From assembly GCF_001699815.1 (NCBI RefSeq), contig NZ_MCGB01000086.1, forward strand, positions 115,804 through 179,803: 64,000 nt of DNA, written 5' to 3'. This document shows, in pieces, positions 37,195 through 48,540 of this stretch. Position numbers and translations under genes: made by a program. The DNA is from Ralstonia pickettii. Lineage in GTDB: Bacteria > Pseudomonadota > Gammaproteobacteria > Burkholderiales > Burkholderiaceae. The notes beneath the pieces were generated by a model. It was given only the letters and a program-made list of their open reading frames with translations. It had not been told where the DNA came from and did not search any database. Each line of letters begins with the position of its first letter. Position 1 is the stretch's first letter.

Positions 37195-37523
37195 TGACTG
37201 GGGATAACGTGCGCCCCGCGACCGAAATCCACCCGGCGACGAGTTGTCCCCAGCGCCTTGTGCGGCTTGGGGTCCTCTGCGCAAAGGCTTGCCGGGATTG
37301 GGTTTGCGGGAGGTCAATAAAATCGGTTGTCCACCGCTACTCACAGCGGGTCCACAGGTTATCCACAGACTTATCCTTTGTGGATAACTTTCGGCCAGGG
37401 GTACAATCCCGTTCCAATAACGAAAGCCACCCGGTTTCTGGCCACAGCCAGGAGCCCGGCGGCCGGCCCTCCCGGGGACGTCATCAGACGCGTGTGGCGC
37501 CGGTCAAACACCTAACGATAACG
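37195..37523. other. oriC: Chromosomal replication origin (oriC) with DnaA boxes and the dnaA control region
   Basis: There are two perfect DnaA boxes: TTATCCACA at 37359-37367 and its complement TGTGGATAA at 37379-37387. Near-matches are TGGGGATAA (37199-37207), TTGTCCCCA (37244-37252), TTGTCCACC (37327-37335) and GGGTCCACA (37349-37357). All lie between divergent rpmH and dnaA, the usual site in this group. A TACAAT at 37402-37407 with TTGTGG at 37378-37383 (18-bp spacing) could be the dnaA promoter. Its -35 overlaps the right-hand DnaA box, consistent with autoregulation. Confidence 0.88.
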
Positions 37524-39113
37524 ATGCAGGATTTCTGGCATGCGGCGTCCGCTCAACTCGAGAGTGAGCTGACGCCGCAACAATTCAAGACGTGGATCAA
37601 GCCGCTGACGCCGCTGTCGTTTGACGAGCAGGCGTGCACGCTGCGGATTGCCGCGCCCAACCGTTTCAAGCTCGACTGGGTCAAGAGCCAGTTCTCGGGC
37701 CGCATCCAGTCGCTCGCGTGCGACTACTGGGAGGCAACGGTCGACGTGCAGTTCGTGCTCGACCCGAGCGCCGGCCAGCGCCAGGCGGCGCTTCAGCCGG
37801 CGCTCGCGCCAGTGCCGATGCAACCCCTTGGGGCGCAAGCAGGTCAACCGCGGCAGGCCATGCCGGCCGGCAACGGTGTCTCGCATGACGCCGCAACGTT
37901 GCGCCCCGCGCCGTCTGTGTATCGCGAAACCGCGCTCGCAACGGCGAGCCATGCCGCCGCCGATATCGATGTGCCCGTGATGGACGCCGCCGAGGTCAGC
38001 GCCCGGTCGTACCGCATGCCGCCGCAGGCGCCTGCCGTGGTCGCGACCCTGGCTGCGCCGCCGCAGGCGCACGTGGACGATTCCGTGCATGAGCGCTCGC
38101 GGCTGAACCAGATCCTGACGTTCGACAACTTCGTCACCGGTAAGGCGAACCAGTTGGCGCGCGCCGCGGCTATCCAGGTCGCCAACAACCCCGGCAAGTC
38201 GTACAACCCGCTGTACTTGTACGGCGGCGTGGGCCTGGGCAAGACGCACTTGATCCATGCCATCGGCAACTTCATGCTGATGGAGAACCCGCGCGCGCGC
38301 ATCCGCTACATCCATGCGGAGCAGTACGTGTCGGATGTGGTGAAGGCGTACCAGCGCAAGGCGTTTGATGATTTCAAACGCTACTACCACTCGCTCGATC
38401 TGCTGCTGATCGATGACATCCAGTTCTTCTCGGGCAAGAACCGCACGCAGGAAGAATTCTTCTACGCGTTCGAGGCGCTGATCGCCAATCGCGCGCAGGT
38501 CATCATCACCAGCGATACGTATCCGAAAGAGATCACGGGCATCGACGACCGCCTGATCTCGCGCTTCGACTCCGGCCTGACCGTGGCCATTGAGCCGCCC
38601 GAGCTGGAGATGCGCGTTGCGATTCTGATGAAGAAGGCGCAGGCAGAGAACGTGACCGTGCCGGAAGAGGTGGCCTTCTTCGTGGCCAAGCACCTGCGCT
38701 CGAACGTGCGTGAGCTGGAAGGCGCGCTGCGCAAGATCCTGGCGTACTCCAACTTCCACGGCAAAGAGATCACGATCGAGGTCACGCGGGAGGCGCTCAA
38801 AGACCTGCTGACGGTGCAGAACCGCCAAATTTCGGTGGAAAACATCCAGAAGACCTGCGCGGATTTCTACAACATCAAGGTCGCGGATATGTACTCCAAG
38901 AAGAGGCCGGCCAACATCGCGCGCCCGCGTCAGATCGCCATGTATCTGGCCAAGGAACTCACGCAGAAGAGCCTGCCCGAGATTGGTGAGCTCTTCGGCG
39001 GACGCGACCACACCACGGTGCTGCACGCCGTGCGCAAGATCGCCGACGAGCGCACCAAAGACGCCCAGCTCAACCACGAGTTGCACGTGCTGGAGCAAAC
39101 GCTCAAGGGCTGA
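37524..39113 (+). CDS. dnaA: Chromosomal replication initiator protein DnaA
   Basis: A 529-residue protein. Domain I begins [21 protein letters not shown] long Ala/Pro/Gln-rich domain II linker spans about residues 90-190. Domain III is AAA+ with Walker [11 protein letters not shown], Walker [11 protein letters not shown] and sensor/Arg-finger region [14 protein letters not shown]. Domain IV has the DNA-binding signature [14 protein letters not shown]. It binds the boxes just upstream and opens oriC. ATG 37524 is chosen because the conserved N terminus begins there; the frame is open for 105 codons upstream through the origin. Confidence 0.98.
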   Translation: MQDFWHAASAQLESELTPQQFKTWIKPLTPLSFDEQACTLRIAAPNRFKLDWVKSQFSGRIQSLACDYWEATVDVQFVLDPSAGQRQAALQPALAPVPMQPLGAQAGQPRQAMPAGNGVSHDAATLRPAPSVYRETALATASHAAADIDVPVMDAAEVSARSYRMPPQAPAVVATLAAPPQAHVDDSVHERSRLNQILTFDNFVTGKANQLARAAAIQVANNPGKSYNPLYLYGGVGLGKTHLIHAIGNFMLMENPRARIRYIHAEQYVSDVVKAYQRKAFDDFKRYYHSLDLLLIDDIQFFSGKNRTQEEFFYAFEALIANRAQVIITSDTYPKEITGIDDRLISRFDSGLTVAIEPPELEMRVAILMKKAQAENVTVPEEVAFFVAKHLRSNVRELEGALRKILAYSNFHGKEITIEVTREALKDLLTVQNRQISVENIQKTCADFYNIKVADMYSKKRPANIARPRQIAMYLAKELTQKSLPEIGELFGGRDHTTVLHAVRKIADERTKDAQLNHELHVLEQTLKG

Positions 39114-39172
39114 CCGCGCGATGGTCAGCAGAGCGCATGGCAACGCCATTCGCCCTGAATCAAGCCTCGACA

Positions 39173-39200
39173 GACGCCCGCTCGAATGCGGGCGTCTTTT
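39173..39200 (+). terminator. Terminator after dnaA
   Basis: GACGCCCGC-TCGAAT-GCGGGCGTC followed by TTTT, about 60 bases after the dnaA stop. A TATAAT hexamer at 39261-39266 farther on is the likely -10 of a separate dnaN promoter, although no good -35 is visible. Confidence 0.82.
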
Positions 39201-39389
39201 CATGCACAATAGACATATTTGCCGCGCGCGTGACGCTATCCAGCGCCCCCTTATTTGCGGTATAATTTGTGATTAACCCCTTGATTTACAACAACTTTGG
39301 GTTAATCGCGAATGCTCCTGCAGGCACCTGGCCATGTGGCCGAGGCTGGGGCGCGCGCGGTGTCACCTCTCAAGCCAAGGATCGCCTTC

Positions 39390-40505
39390 ATGCAATTGGT
39401 CAAAACCTCGCGAGACAACCTGCTGCGTCCGCTGCAAATCGTGAGCGGCATCGTGGAACGCCGACACACGCTGCCGATCCTGGCCAATCTGCTGATCACC
39501 AAGCAAGGTGAACGGGTTTCCTTCCTGTCCACCGACATCGAAATCCAGATCACCACGCACGCCGATTGCGGCGCCGGCGCGGGCGACGTTGCCACCACCG
39601 TGGCCGCCCGCAAGCTGGTCGACATCCTGCGTGCCATGCCTGACGGCGAAGTCGCCCTCACGCTCAACGACAAGCGCATGACGGTGCAGTCCGGCAAGAG
39701 CCGCTTTGCGCTGCAGACGCTGGCCGCCGAAGAATTCCCGACCGTTGCAGAGGCAACCGATTTCGGTGCCCGCATCACGCTGCCGCAGAAGACGCTCAAG
39801 CACTTGCTGGCGATGGTGCACTTCGCGATGGCCCAGCAAGACATCCGCTACTACCTCAACGGCATGCTGCTGGTGGTGGACGGCAAGCAAGTCATGGCCG
39901 TCGCCACCGACGGCCACCGCCTGGCCTACTGCGGCGTGGAAACCGGCGAGCAACCGGCAGGAGCCGGCGGCCGCCAGGAAGTGATCATCCCGCGCAAGAC
40001 CATCCTCGAACTGCAACGCCTGCTGGAAGACGTGGACGATCCCGTCTCGGTGCAACTGGCATCGAACCAGGTCAAGTTCACTTTCGGCAATATCGAGCTG
40101 ATCTCCAAGCTGGTCGAAGGCAAGTTCCCGGATTTCCAGCGCGTGATCCCGAAGGGTTACCGCAACAGCTTCACGATCGACCGTGCCTTCCTGCAGCAGG
40201 CGCTGCAACGCACGGCCATCCTGACCACCGACAAGTTCAAGGGCGTGCGCTGCATGCTCGACACCAACGTCCTGAAGATCAGCTCCACCAACGCTGACCA
40301 GGAAGAAGCGCAGGAAGAACTCGAAATCGACTACCAGGGCGATGCGCTGGATATCGGTTTCAACGTCACCTACCTGCTGGACGTGCTGGCCAACCTCAAG
40401 GCCGAAAAAGTGCAGGTGAGCCTGGGCGACTCCAACTCGAGCGCACTCATCACCCTGCCCGACGACGACACCTTCAAGTACGTCGTCATGCCGATGCGCA
40501 TTTGA
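39390..40505 (+). CDS. dnaN: DNA polymerase III beta subunit (sliding clamp)
   Basis: A 371-residue clamp protein beginning MQLVKTSRDNLLRPLQIVSG, with VERRHTLPILANLL, KFPDFQRVIPKGYRN, and the C-terminal partner-binding pocket ending FKYVVMPMRI. The dimer encircles DNA and tethers polymerases and repair proteins. AAGGA is ten bases before ATG 39390; the frame runs 26 codons further upstream without support. It lies between dnaA and gyrB in the canonical order. recF, present here in many other genera, is absent from this position. Confidence 0.97.
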   Translation: MQLVKTSRDNLLRPLQIVSGIVERRHTLPILANLLITKQGERVSFLSTDIEIQITTHADCGAGAGDVATTVAARKLVDILRAMPDGEVALTLNDKRMTVQSGKSRFALQTLAAEEFPTVAEATDFGARITLPQKTLKHLLAMVHFAMAQQDIRYYLNGMLLVVDGKQVMAVATDGHRLAYCGVETGEQPAGAGGRQEVIIPRKTILELQRLLEDVDDPVSVQLASNQVKFTFGNIELISKLVEGKFPDFQRVIPKGYRNSFTIDRAFLQQALQRTAILTTDKFKGVRCMLDTNVLKISSTNADQEEAQEELEIDYQGDALDIGFNVTYLLDVLANLKAEKVQVSLGDSNSSALITLPDDDTFKYVVMPMRI

Positions 40506-40532
40506 CGCACCGCTGCACCCAGAGCAAGACGA

Positions 40533-40570
40533 GGGGCTGGATCGTGACGATCCGCCCCTTCGCCGTTTTT
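40533..40570 (+). terminator. Terminator after dnaN
   Basis: GGGGC-T-GGATCG-TGA-CGATCC-GCCCC is a hairpin with one bulged T, followed by TTCGCCGTTTTT. It lies 28 bases after the dnaN stop and about 65 bases before gyrB. Confidence 0.65.
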
Positions 40571-40594
40571 AAGCAACCCCGCTGTGTGCGTTGA

Positions 40595-43162
<2,568 letters not shown>

Positions 43163-43185
43163 GGGGTGTAGCCGCGCATAGATAC

Positions 43186-43215
43186 AAAACGCCGGGGGTT
43201 ACTTCCCGGCGTTTT
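43186..43215 (+). terminator. Terminator after gyrB
   Basis: AAAACGCCGGG-GGTTACTT-CCCGGCGTTTT is a perfect 11-bp stem, 23 bases after the gyrB stop. The 43216-43476 gap holds no gene I can support; TATACT at 43450-43455 may be the -10 of the next gene. Confidence 0.88.
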
Positions 43216-43476
43216 GCTTTGCACAGCACCAACGAGGCGTTTCCGGCTGGAGTTGAAGCGGGTAGTCGAAGTAACTGCTTTCGCTGTTCATGCAGCGAAA
43301 ATCTGGATGTGGGGATCTCTCTTGCTGCGATGGAAGCAAGAGCGAGCCGGAGTGCTAACCGTGCTGGCATGCATTGGTTACTACTAACACTAGTGGGTAT
43401 GCGACATGTCGGGTACATTCCGCGGGTGTAGGCGATAACACGTAACTTTTATACTGTCTTAGGAAATAGTCGAACA

Positions 43477-45609
43477 ATGGCAACCGGAAAGCGGGCTCGC
43501 TCCCAACTAAAGCCACTTGTAGCAGCCTCGCCTCAAAGCGAGGTCGAAGCGTATCACTTCATCCGAGAAAACCTGAAAGAGGTGGGCTGGGTCGTCAAAA
43601 ATCCTTCACGCTATAGCGAAGGACAGGTATGGACGCAGAACCAATGTTTTGAACATCCTGTTTTAAAGTCTGCACTCAAATTAATGCGTCCCGAGAATAT
43701 CGTAAAACTCTCGGAAACCAAGGTATGGGTGATTGAAGCTAAGAGTCGGAAAGCCGCTTTGGGACAAGCGCTCAAAGAGGCGGAGAACGACTATGCTGCA
43801 CCTATTAACAAAGGTCGAGGCATTAAAGCTGTACTCATAAGCGGTGTGGCTGGAAACGACGAGTCTGGCTACGAAGTGCGCACCAAGATGCTCGTGCGCG
43901 GTCGTTACGAGAGCGTTACGATTAACGGTGTAGAGGCTACAGGCCTACTTGATCCGCGTACCGTTGAAACGCTACTTATTTCGGGTAGTCCGGATATTGC
44001 TGACTATCAGGTTAACGAAGAACTGTTTCTTCGAGCCGCAGAGCAAATCAACGCGACACTCCACAACGGTGGGATCAATAAGAATGATCGGTCCCGAGTT
44101 ATGGCAGCGCTGCTGTTAGCCCTGGTGGAGACCGCATCGCTTGATCTTGAGGGCGATTTGCCGGTTCTTATTGGTGACATCAACAATCGTACGGATTCCG
44201 CGCTTCGTCGTCACGGGAAGCGGGAATTTCACCCGTTTGTAAAAATTGAACCACCAACAAATCCGGATAGTCACGTCAAATATAAGGCAGCAATAGTTAG
44301 AACAATTCAGCAACTGCTTGACCTAAACATCAAGTCCGCTATGAATTCTGGGACCGATGTCCTGGGTAAGTTCTACGAGGTCTTCTTGCGCTACGGTAAT
44401 GGTGCCAAGGAAATAGGCATTGTTTTGACGCCCAGGCACATTACTCGGTTCGCCGTCGATGCAGTTGGCGTTTCTCCAAGTGATCTGGTTTTTGATCCGG
44501 CCTGTGGGACAGGAGGCTTCTTGGTAGCGGCGTTCGATCATGTTCGAGCAAAAACCAAGGGGGCGCCGCTTGAGAGATTCAAGAGATTTGGCTTGTTTGG
44601 TATCGAACAGGAATCATCGGTTGCCGCGTTGGCTATCGTCAACATGATCTTTCGCGGCGATGGAAAGAACAACATAGTAGAGGCAGACTGTTTTAATCGA
44701 TTTCTTACTCGATCCACAAATGACGGTCACGCAACAGCGCAGTATGTGAAAGCGAAACCCAAATTGGGTGAGGAGCCGATTACGCGTGTTTTTATGAATC
44801 CACCATTCGCCTTAAAGAAGTCGGACGAGCATGAATGGCGGTTTGTGGAAACTGCACTGAAATCGATGGCGGATGGAGCTCTCTTGCTGGCCATCGTTCC
44901 TATGTCTGTCGTCTCGGAGGGCGGCAGCGCTGGAGCGTGGAGACGCCCGCTCCTTGAGCATCATTCCGTAGTTGCCGTTGTTAGTCTGCCAGAGGAATTG
45001 TTCTACCCCGTGGCTGTACAAGCGGTGGCGATCATTCTCCGAAAAGGTGTGCCGCACAGGGCTGAGCAGCCGGTACTTTGGGCGCGGGTCGTCAATGATG
45101 GTTATCGGAAGTCCAAAGGTAAGCGCTTGCCAGTGCCAGGCGTGAACGATCTGGACGCCCTCAAACCAAAGCTTCGGGCATTTATTGCAGATCCCGATGA
45201 GCCTATCGAAGGGGAGCCGGCACGCATAAAGATCTCCCCCCTTGATCTAAGCGACCCTATCCTGGAGCTTGCGCCTGAAGCCTATCTTGACAGTCAGGTC
45301 CCCACTTCCAAGGAGTTGCAATCCCGATTGGATGTGCAGGTCAGGGAAAATATCGCTGCACTCGTATCTCTTGATCTCAAGAGCACGTCGGTGGGCTCCG
45401 GAGGTATCGTGGATGCGGCGGTGGGACTTTCTCCGATCTCCGAGGAATTTCCAAAGCGCTATTCAAAATTCGGTGAGTATTCTTTAAATTCCTTGTTTGA
45501 ACTCGAGGCGGGCGACTACCACAATTTAAATTCGCTGGAAGGGGGGTATTCCCGTGGCCTCGTGCGCGGATGGGAACAATGGAATTGCCGGTTTCTACGA
45601 AATTCCTAG
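43477..45609 (+). CDS. Single-chain restriction-modification protein: nuclease-like domain plus N6-adenine methyltransferase, truncated by a frameshift
   Basis: A 710-residue frame. Residues about 1-140 resemble the HsdR-type N-terminal nuclease fold, with a PD-(D/E)xK-like pair (RPENIVKLSE ... VWVIEAKSRK). Residues about 280-560 are an HsdM-like methyltransferase with SAM motif VFDPACGTGGFLVAA and catalytic NPPF (FMNPPFALKK). A target-recognition domain then starts (KFGEYSLNSLFELEAGDYHN) but is lost after a G6 tract at 45541-45546. The next frame contains its continuation. With five Gs the two halves join smoothly. GC content is below that of the neighbouring core genes, which suggests transfer. 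The enzyme may be a type IIG-like fusion or a stand-alone defence methylase. Confidence 0.85.
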   Translation: MATGKRARSQLKPLVAASPQSEVEAYHFIRENLKEVGWVVKNPSRYSEGQVWTQNQCFEHPVLKSALKLMRPENIVKLSETKVWVIEAKSRKAALGQALKEAENDYAAPINKGRGIKAVLISGVAGNDESGYEVRTKMLVRGRYESVTINGVEATGLLDPRTVETLLISGSPDIADYQVNEELFLRAAEQINATLHNGGINKNDRSRVMAALLLALVETASLDLEGDLPVLIGDINNRTDSALRRHGKREFHPFVKIEPPTNPDSHVKYKAAIVRTIQQLLDLNIKSAMNSGTDVLGKFYEVFLRYGNGAKEIGIVLTPRHITRFAVDAVGVSPSDLVFDPACGTGGFLVAAFDHVRAKTKGAPLERFKRFGLFGIEQESSVAALAIVNMIFRGDGKNNIVEADCFNRFLTRSTNDGHATAQYVKAKPKLGEEPITRVFMNPPFALKKSDEHEWRFVETALKSMADGALLLAIVPMSVVSEGGSAGAWRRPLLEHHSVVAVVSLPEELFYPVAVQAVAIILRKGVPHRAEQPVLWARVVNDGYRKSKGKRLPVPGVNDLDALKPKLRAFIADPDEPIEGEPARIKISPLDLSDPILELAPEAYLDSQVPTSKELQSRLDVQVRENIAALVSLDLKSTSVGSGGIVDAAVGLSPISEEFPKRYSKFGEYSLNSLFELEAGDYHNLNSLEGGYSRGLVRGWEQWNCRFLRNS

Positions 45610-46048
45610 GCGTATGGCGTATGCAAACGCAATTACGATTGCGTTCAACGGGAGTCCATTGACCACCAAACTGCACCCCTATGAATTTGGGGCAAAAGAT
45701 GATGTGGCAGTAGCCGTGGCTCGGGAGCAGGGCGGCGCGCCACTTCCTGTTGAGGCCCTTATTTTTATTCAGGCCCAGTTGAATTCTGAGCGTTGGCGAT
45801 TTTCCTACTATCGCAAGTGCTTTCGCGCGAAGTTGGGGCGTACGCTCGTAGAGCTCCCCGAGAAACGGCCAGGAGTTCCCGATATCCAGTTCATGGTCGC
45901 AGCAGTTCGTGCACAACCATACTGGTGGTTCCTCGCGCCAAGACTTAAGAACTGGGTAACGCGGGCTCCACGCCACCACTCACCTGACATGGCACTTGAG
46001 AACGGCGACGGTGGGTCTGTCCGGAAGACCGTAAAGCGTGCGATCTGA
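45554..46048 (+). pseudogene. Out-of-frame C-terminal half of the methyltransferase specificity domain
   Basis: This frame reads FYEIPRRMAYANAITIAFNG, then KDDVAVAVAREQGGAPLPVE and RWRFSYYRKCFRAKLGRTLV, ending the domain with LPEKRPGVPDIQ. It resembles the second part of a type I S-subunit-like recognition domain, whose final helix characteristically reads YGRK-like text before LP. It is contiguous with the upstream gene once one G is removed from the G6 tract. A true independent start is unlikely; ATG 45554 lies inside the domain. It may be a switched-off phase-variable gene, a decayed gene or a sequence error. Confidence 0.75.
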
Positions 46049-46192
46049 GGAAAGATGTCACCGGTAGATGTCACTGAGCGCGGAGCGCGTTGTCGCACCA
46101 ACGAGTGAATGGCCATGCGCACATCGCAACACTAGTCTTCGGCGGCGCGTCGTTTGGCCTGGTTGCCTACAATCGATTGCATAAACACGAAC

Positions 46193-46215
46193 AAAGCCGC
46201 CCAAGGAGCGGCTTT
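46193..46215 (-). terminator. Likely terminator of the 46.2-46.7 kb minus-strand gene
   Basis: AAAGCCGC-CCAAGGA-GCGGCTTT is a perfect 8-bp stem 25 bases beyond the stop codon at 46240. The T-run is weak on either strand (CTTTGTT on the minus strand). Confidence 0.55.
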
Positions 46216-46239
46216 GGTTCCTAACAACTATCGATCAAC

Positions 46240-46650
46240 TTACTCCGTAGCAACCTCCACCTTCTTCCGCGCCCCCCGACTAAACCGTACCGACAACGCC
46301 GCCCGAGCCGTATCCAACGCCTCCCCTTTGCCAGCCACCTTGAGATACGCATACCCCTCCAGCGAGGCCGTCATCAAGTCGCTACCCAGTGCCATCTGCG
46401 AGTCGTGCATCTTTTCAAGTAGCTTCTCCACTCGAACGACGCGAGGGCGCAGTGCATCAAACGCCGCCAAGTCACGCTTCACTTCCGCCAGGCTGTAGTT
46501 CACCGAAAGCACGCCGGGGTTGTTGCCCAGCACTTCAACGGCCTTACGGCAAAACGCTTCCGATTTGTCGCCCATCTTCGTGATGGTCATGCGCTGCTCG
46601 ATCGACAGATCGATCAGGCCCGCGAGCTTCAAAATCAGGTTCTGTGACAT
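46240..46650 (-). CDS. Conserved-looking hypothetical protein
   Basis: A 136-residue mostly helical protein beginning MSQNLILKLAGLIDLSIEQR, rich in charged helices (KRDLAAFDALRPRVVRVEKL) with a Lys/Arg-rich C terminus. AAGGAA lies eight bases before ATG 46650, and codon use looks genuine. I do not recognise the family. There is no signal peptide or membrane segment. It is monocistronic, between the methyltransferase remnant and a long non-coding stretch. Confidence 0.7.
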   Translation of the reverse strand: MSQNLILKLAGLIDLSIEQRMTITKMGDKSEAFCRKAVEVLGNNPGVLSVNYSLAEVKRDLAAFDALRPRVVRVEKLLEKMHDSQMALGSDLMTASLEGYAYLKVAGKGEALDTARAALSVRFSRGARKKVEVATE

Positions 46651-47318
46651 TGCATTCCTTCTCTACGTATTAACAAGGTCGCGTCAATTGGCACGACCGG
46701 GCGAGATTGGTTTGCTACGGGGCCGATATCAAGGCAAGTCACCACTTTTGACAGAACCCAGGGCGGCGGCGTCCCTGCGCAGAGGTTCGAGGTCGGAGCG
46801 CAGGTCTCAAATCGCCGAGCACGCATGTCTCTTGCTCGAGGGCGGGGCCTTCGGATTCGATCTCGAACCGTTGCAGGCGGATCGCGAGCCCCAAACACTC
46901 GTATTCCGCTGTCAAGCTCGAAATTTTCGAGCTTCGACAGCGGGCTTTGAACCCCCGACGGTGGCGCGCCAGTCCGAACGCGTCGGCGTCGGGGCTTTGA
47001 TGGCCAAGCACGGCTCTCGGAGCTCCGATGTATCGAATGTTTTTGAGCCGAGTTCGTGCCTCTGAGGGCCGTGGGTGGCGGTGTGATGGCCGAGCTCCGT
47101 TCCCAGGTTGCCGAAATCGAATGTTTGACATCGACGCACGCATCTAAAACTGCGTCGCTCGGCGCGCTGAAGGAAGGCGACGCGGCGCAACAGCCCAAGC
47201 TTGCTTCGCGCAGGCTCGATCCCAGCACGCATTGAGCCGAAATGCGCGGTGCGCTCTCGGCCCTTGGGGCGAGGGGCCCCGGGGCAGAGAATCGGAACTT
47301 GGAAGGTGCCCCCATCGC
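46651..47318. other. Long stretch without a supportable gene
   Basis: Several overlapping frames are open on both strands, as expected at this GC content, but none has protein-like composition and a start together. The text contains inverted pieces such as CTCGAAATTTTCGAG at about 46918-46932. It may be decayed DNA or an upstream control region for the leader RNA that follows. Confidence 0.4.
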
Positions 47319-47570
47319 TATAATTGGCCCGCTGTCGCACCAACGGCAGCCGGGTCTGGCGATCCGACCGCGCAACACTCAAAGAAGACGGACAGCTGCT
47401 GATGCGGTTGCGTCCGTACACGCTCGCGCTAGCTTTATGGCAGGCCGGGTGGGGAGACCTTCGGGTCTGCCGGTTTTCTTTGGGGACCGGTTCGCCAGCC
47501 CCGCCGTCGGGCCTGCCACCCTCGTCTGGCGACGGAGTGGTGAGCCTCCTGCAACCCCAAAGAGGCCATC
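47319..47570 (+). ncRNA. Structured leader RNA resembling prophage Ash/Icd-type leaders
   Basis: TATAAT at 47319-47324 starts the region. GGCAGGCC (47439-47446) pairs perfectly with GGCCTGCC (47510-47517). It encloses two hairpins: AGACC-TTCG-GGTCT (47455-47468, a UUCG tetraloop) and CCGGT...ACCGG (47470-47490). The resulting shape is a three-way junction. The sequence style (TATAATTGG..., GCCGGTTTTC, ACCGGTTCGCCA) resembles, from memory, the conserved leader in front of P4-like prophage ash/icd genes. A short overlapping frame also resembles those peptides. It sits directly before the small gene at 47571. Confidence 0.5.
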
Positions 47571-47939
47571 ATGCCAAGCAACCAAAGCGGGCACCGCCCC
47601 GCGTCTTACCCATCTCCACCCGAACCACCCACCCACGCGCCCACGTCATCCGACACAGGTACGCTCACCAAAAACCGCACCTACCTGAACGGCGCCATCG
47701 CAGCGCAGGCGTATCTCAAGCGCACGCGCTCCGCCATGCGCTCACACGGCCAATGCCGCCCGGGCATGCTGCGCGAGCAGCTTCAACATCTGTCCGCGCA
47801 CGCATTCCCCCCGGCATTTATCAAAGGCTTTGTGGATGCGATTGATGCGTACGTTTCGATGTCGCTTGGGGGCCGCGATGTTGATCCGCAGGCGTGGGAT
47901 GTATTGGCCGCCATAGAGCGGCGGGGCTACAGCCAATAA
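47571..47939 (+). CDS. Small protein of unknown function behind a structured leader
   Basis: A 122-residue protein. The N-terminal about 45 residues are Pro/Ser/Thr-rich and probably disordered. The rest is helical (QAYLKRTRSAMRSHGQCRPG, LSAHAFPPAFIKGFVDAIDA) and ends DVLAAIERRGYSQ. AGAGG eight bases before the ATG is a good ribosome site. The organisation, structured leader then small ORF, is that of satellite-phage or prophage accessory genes. I do not recognise the family or a function. A 9-bp hairpin follows. Confidence 0.65.
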   Translation: MPSNQSGHRPASYPSPPEPPTHAPTSSDTGTLTKNRTYLNGAIAAQAYLKRTRSAMRSHGQCRPGMLREQLQHLSAHAFPPAFIKGFVDAIDAYVSMSLGGRDVDPQAWDVLAAIERRGYSQ

Positions 47940-47951
47940 CAACAGATTGAC

Positions 47952-47976
47952 GCATTCCCGTGACGGGCGGGAATGC
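47952..47976 (+). terminator. Hairpin after the small gene, possible terminator
   Basis: GCATTCCCG-TGACGGG-CGGGAATGC is a perfect 9-bp stem 12 bases after the stop at 47939, followed by CAAGGTTTTAT. The T-run is offset, so efficiency is uncertain. From 47977 to 48540 I see no convincing gene. A 70-codon minus-strand frame at 48053-48265 is open but has no ATG near its start. Confidence 0.55.
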
Positions 47977-48540
47977 CAAGGTTTTATAGATCACGCCCGA
48001 CACTTCCCGCGCCCGCCGTCACAGCGGCGCTATTGGCGTTCCAACCTCTCTCTCATTCTTCAAGCACAGTTTCCCGAAACCGGTCGAAGATCATCCGGTT
48101 CTTGTATTCGGGGTCCCGGTGCCCCCGCTGGGGGCAAATCGGTTCAATGACGTTGCGCACTGCCTCGTCATGGCAATGTGCCACCGCCATGTCGTTGATC
48201 GGCAAATTCCGTGCGTGAACACGTACTTCAAGAATCAACAACACCCATTCCGCATCGCTGGACACCTAGGCCATCTAACTGGCAAGGCGGGTTCACCGGG
48301 CGCTTACGGTCTTAGGATTGGTCTGATACCGCCAACATCCCTCGATACACAGAATCAACCTCCATGTGCCCAGCCGTTATCGCGCGAACCTACGTAGCGC
48401 TGTGTTTGCAATAGCCGGGCACATCCTGGGTATCCCGTAACGACTGAAACGTGTACCAAATTTCGGTGGAGGAAGCGTGCAATAGGCCGATGCGCCAGGC
48501 ACGCGGTTCCAAAACTACCGAGCATATGGAGGAGAGACTA

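Noticed and set aside
43216..43476. Possible tRNA or small gene after gyrB
   Set aside because: No cloverleaf or coding frame could be made out; treated as an ordinary intergenic gap.
46635..47378. Minus-strand frames of 130-250 codons in the 46.7-47.4 kb gap
   Set aside because: Several overlapping frames are open but none has a ribosome site or protein-like hydrophobic pattern; they also cross the leader RNA promoter.
48053..48265. 70-codon minus-strand frame
   Set aside because: Composition is fairly protein-like, but the frame begins right after a stop with only a GTG and no ribosome site; too weak to call.
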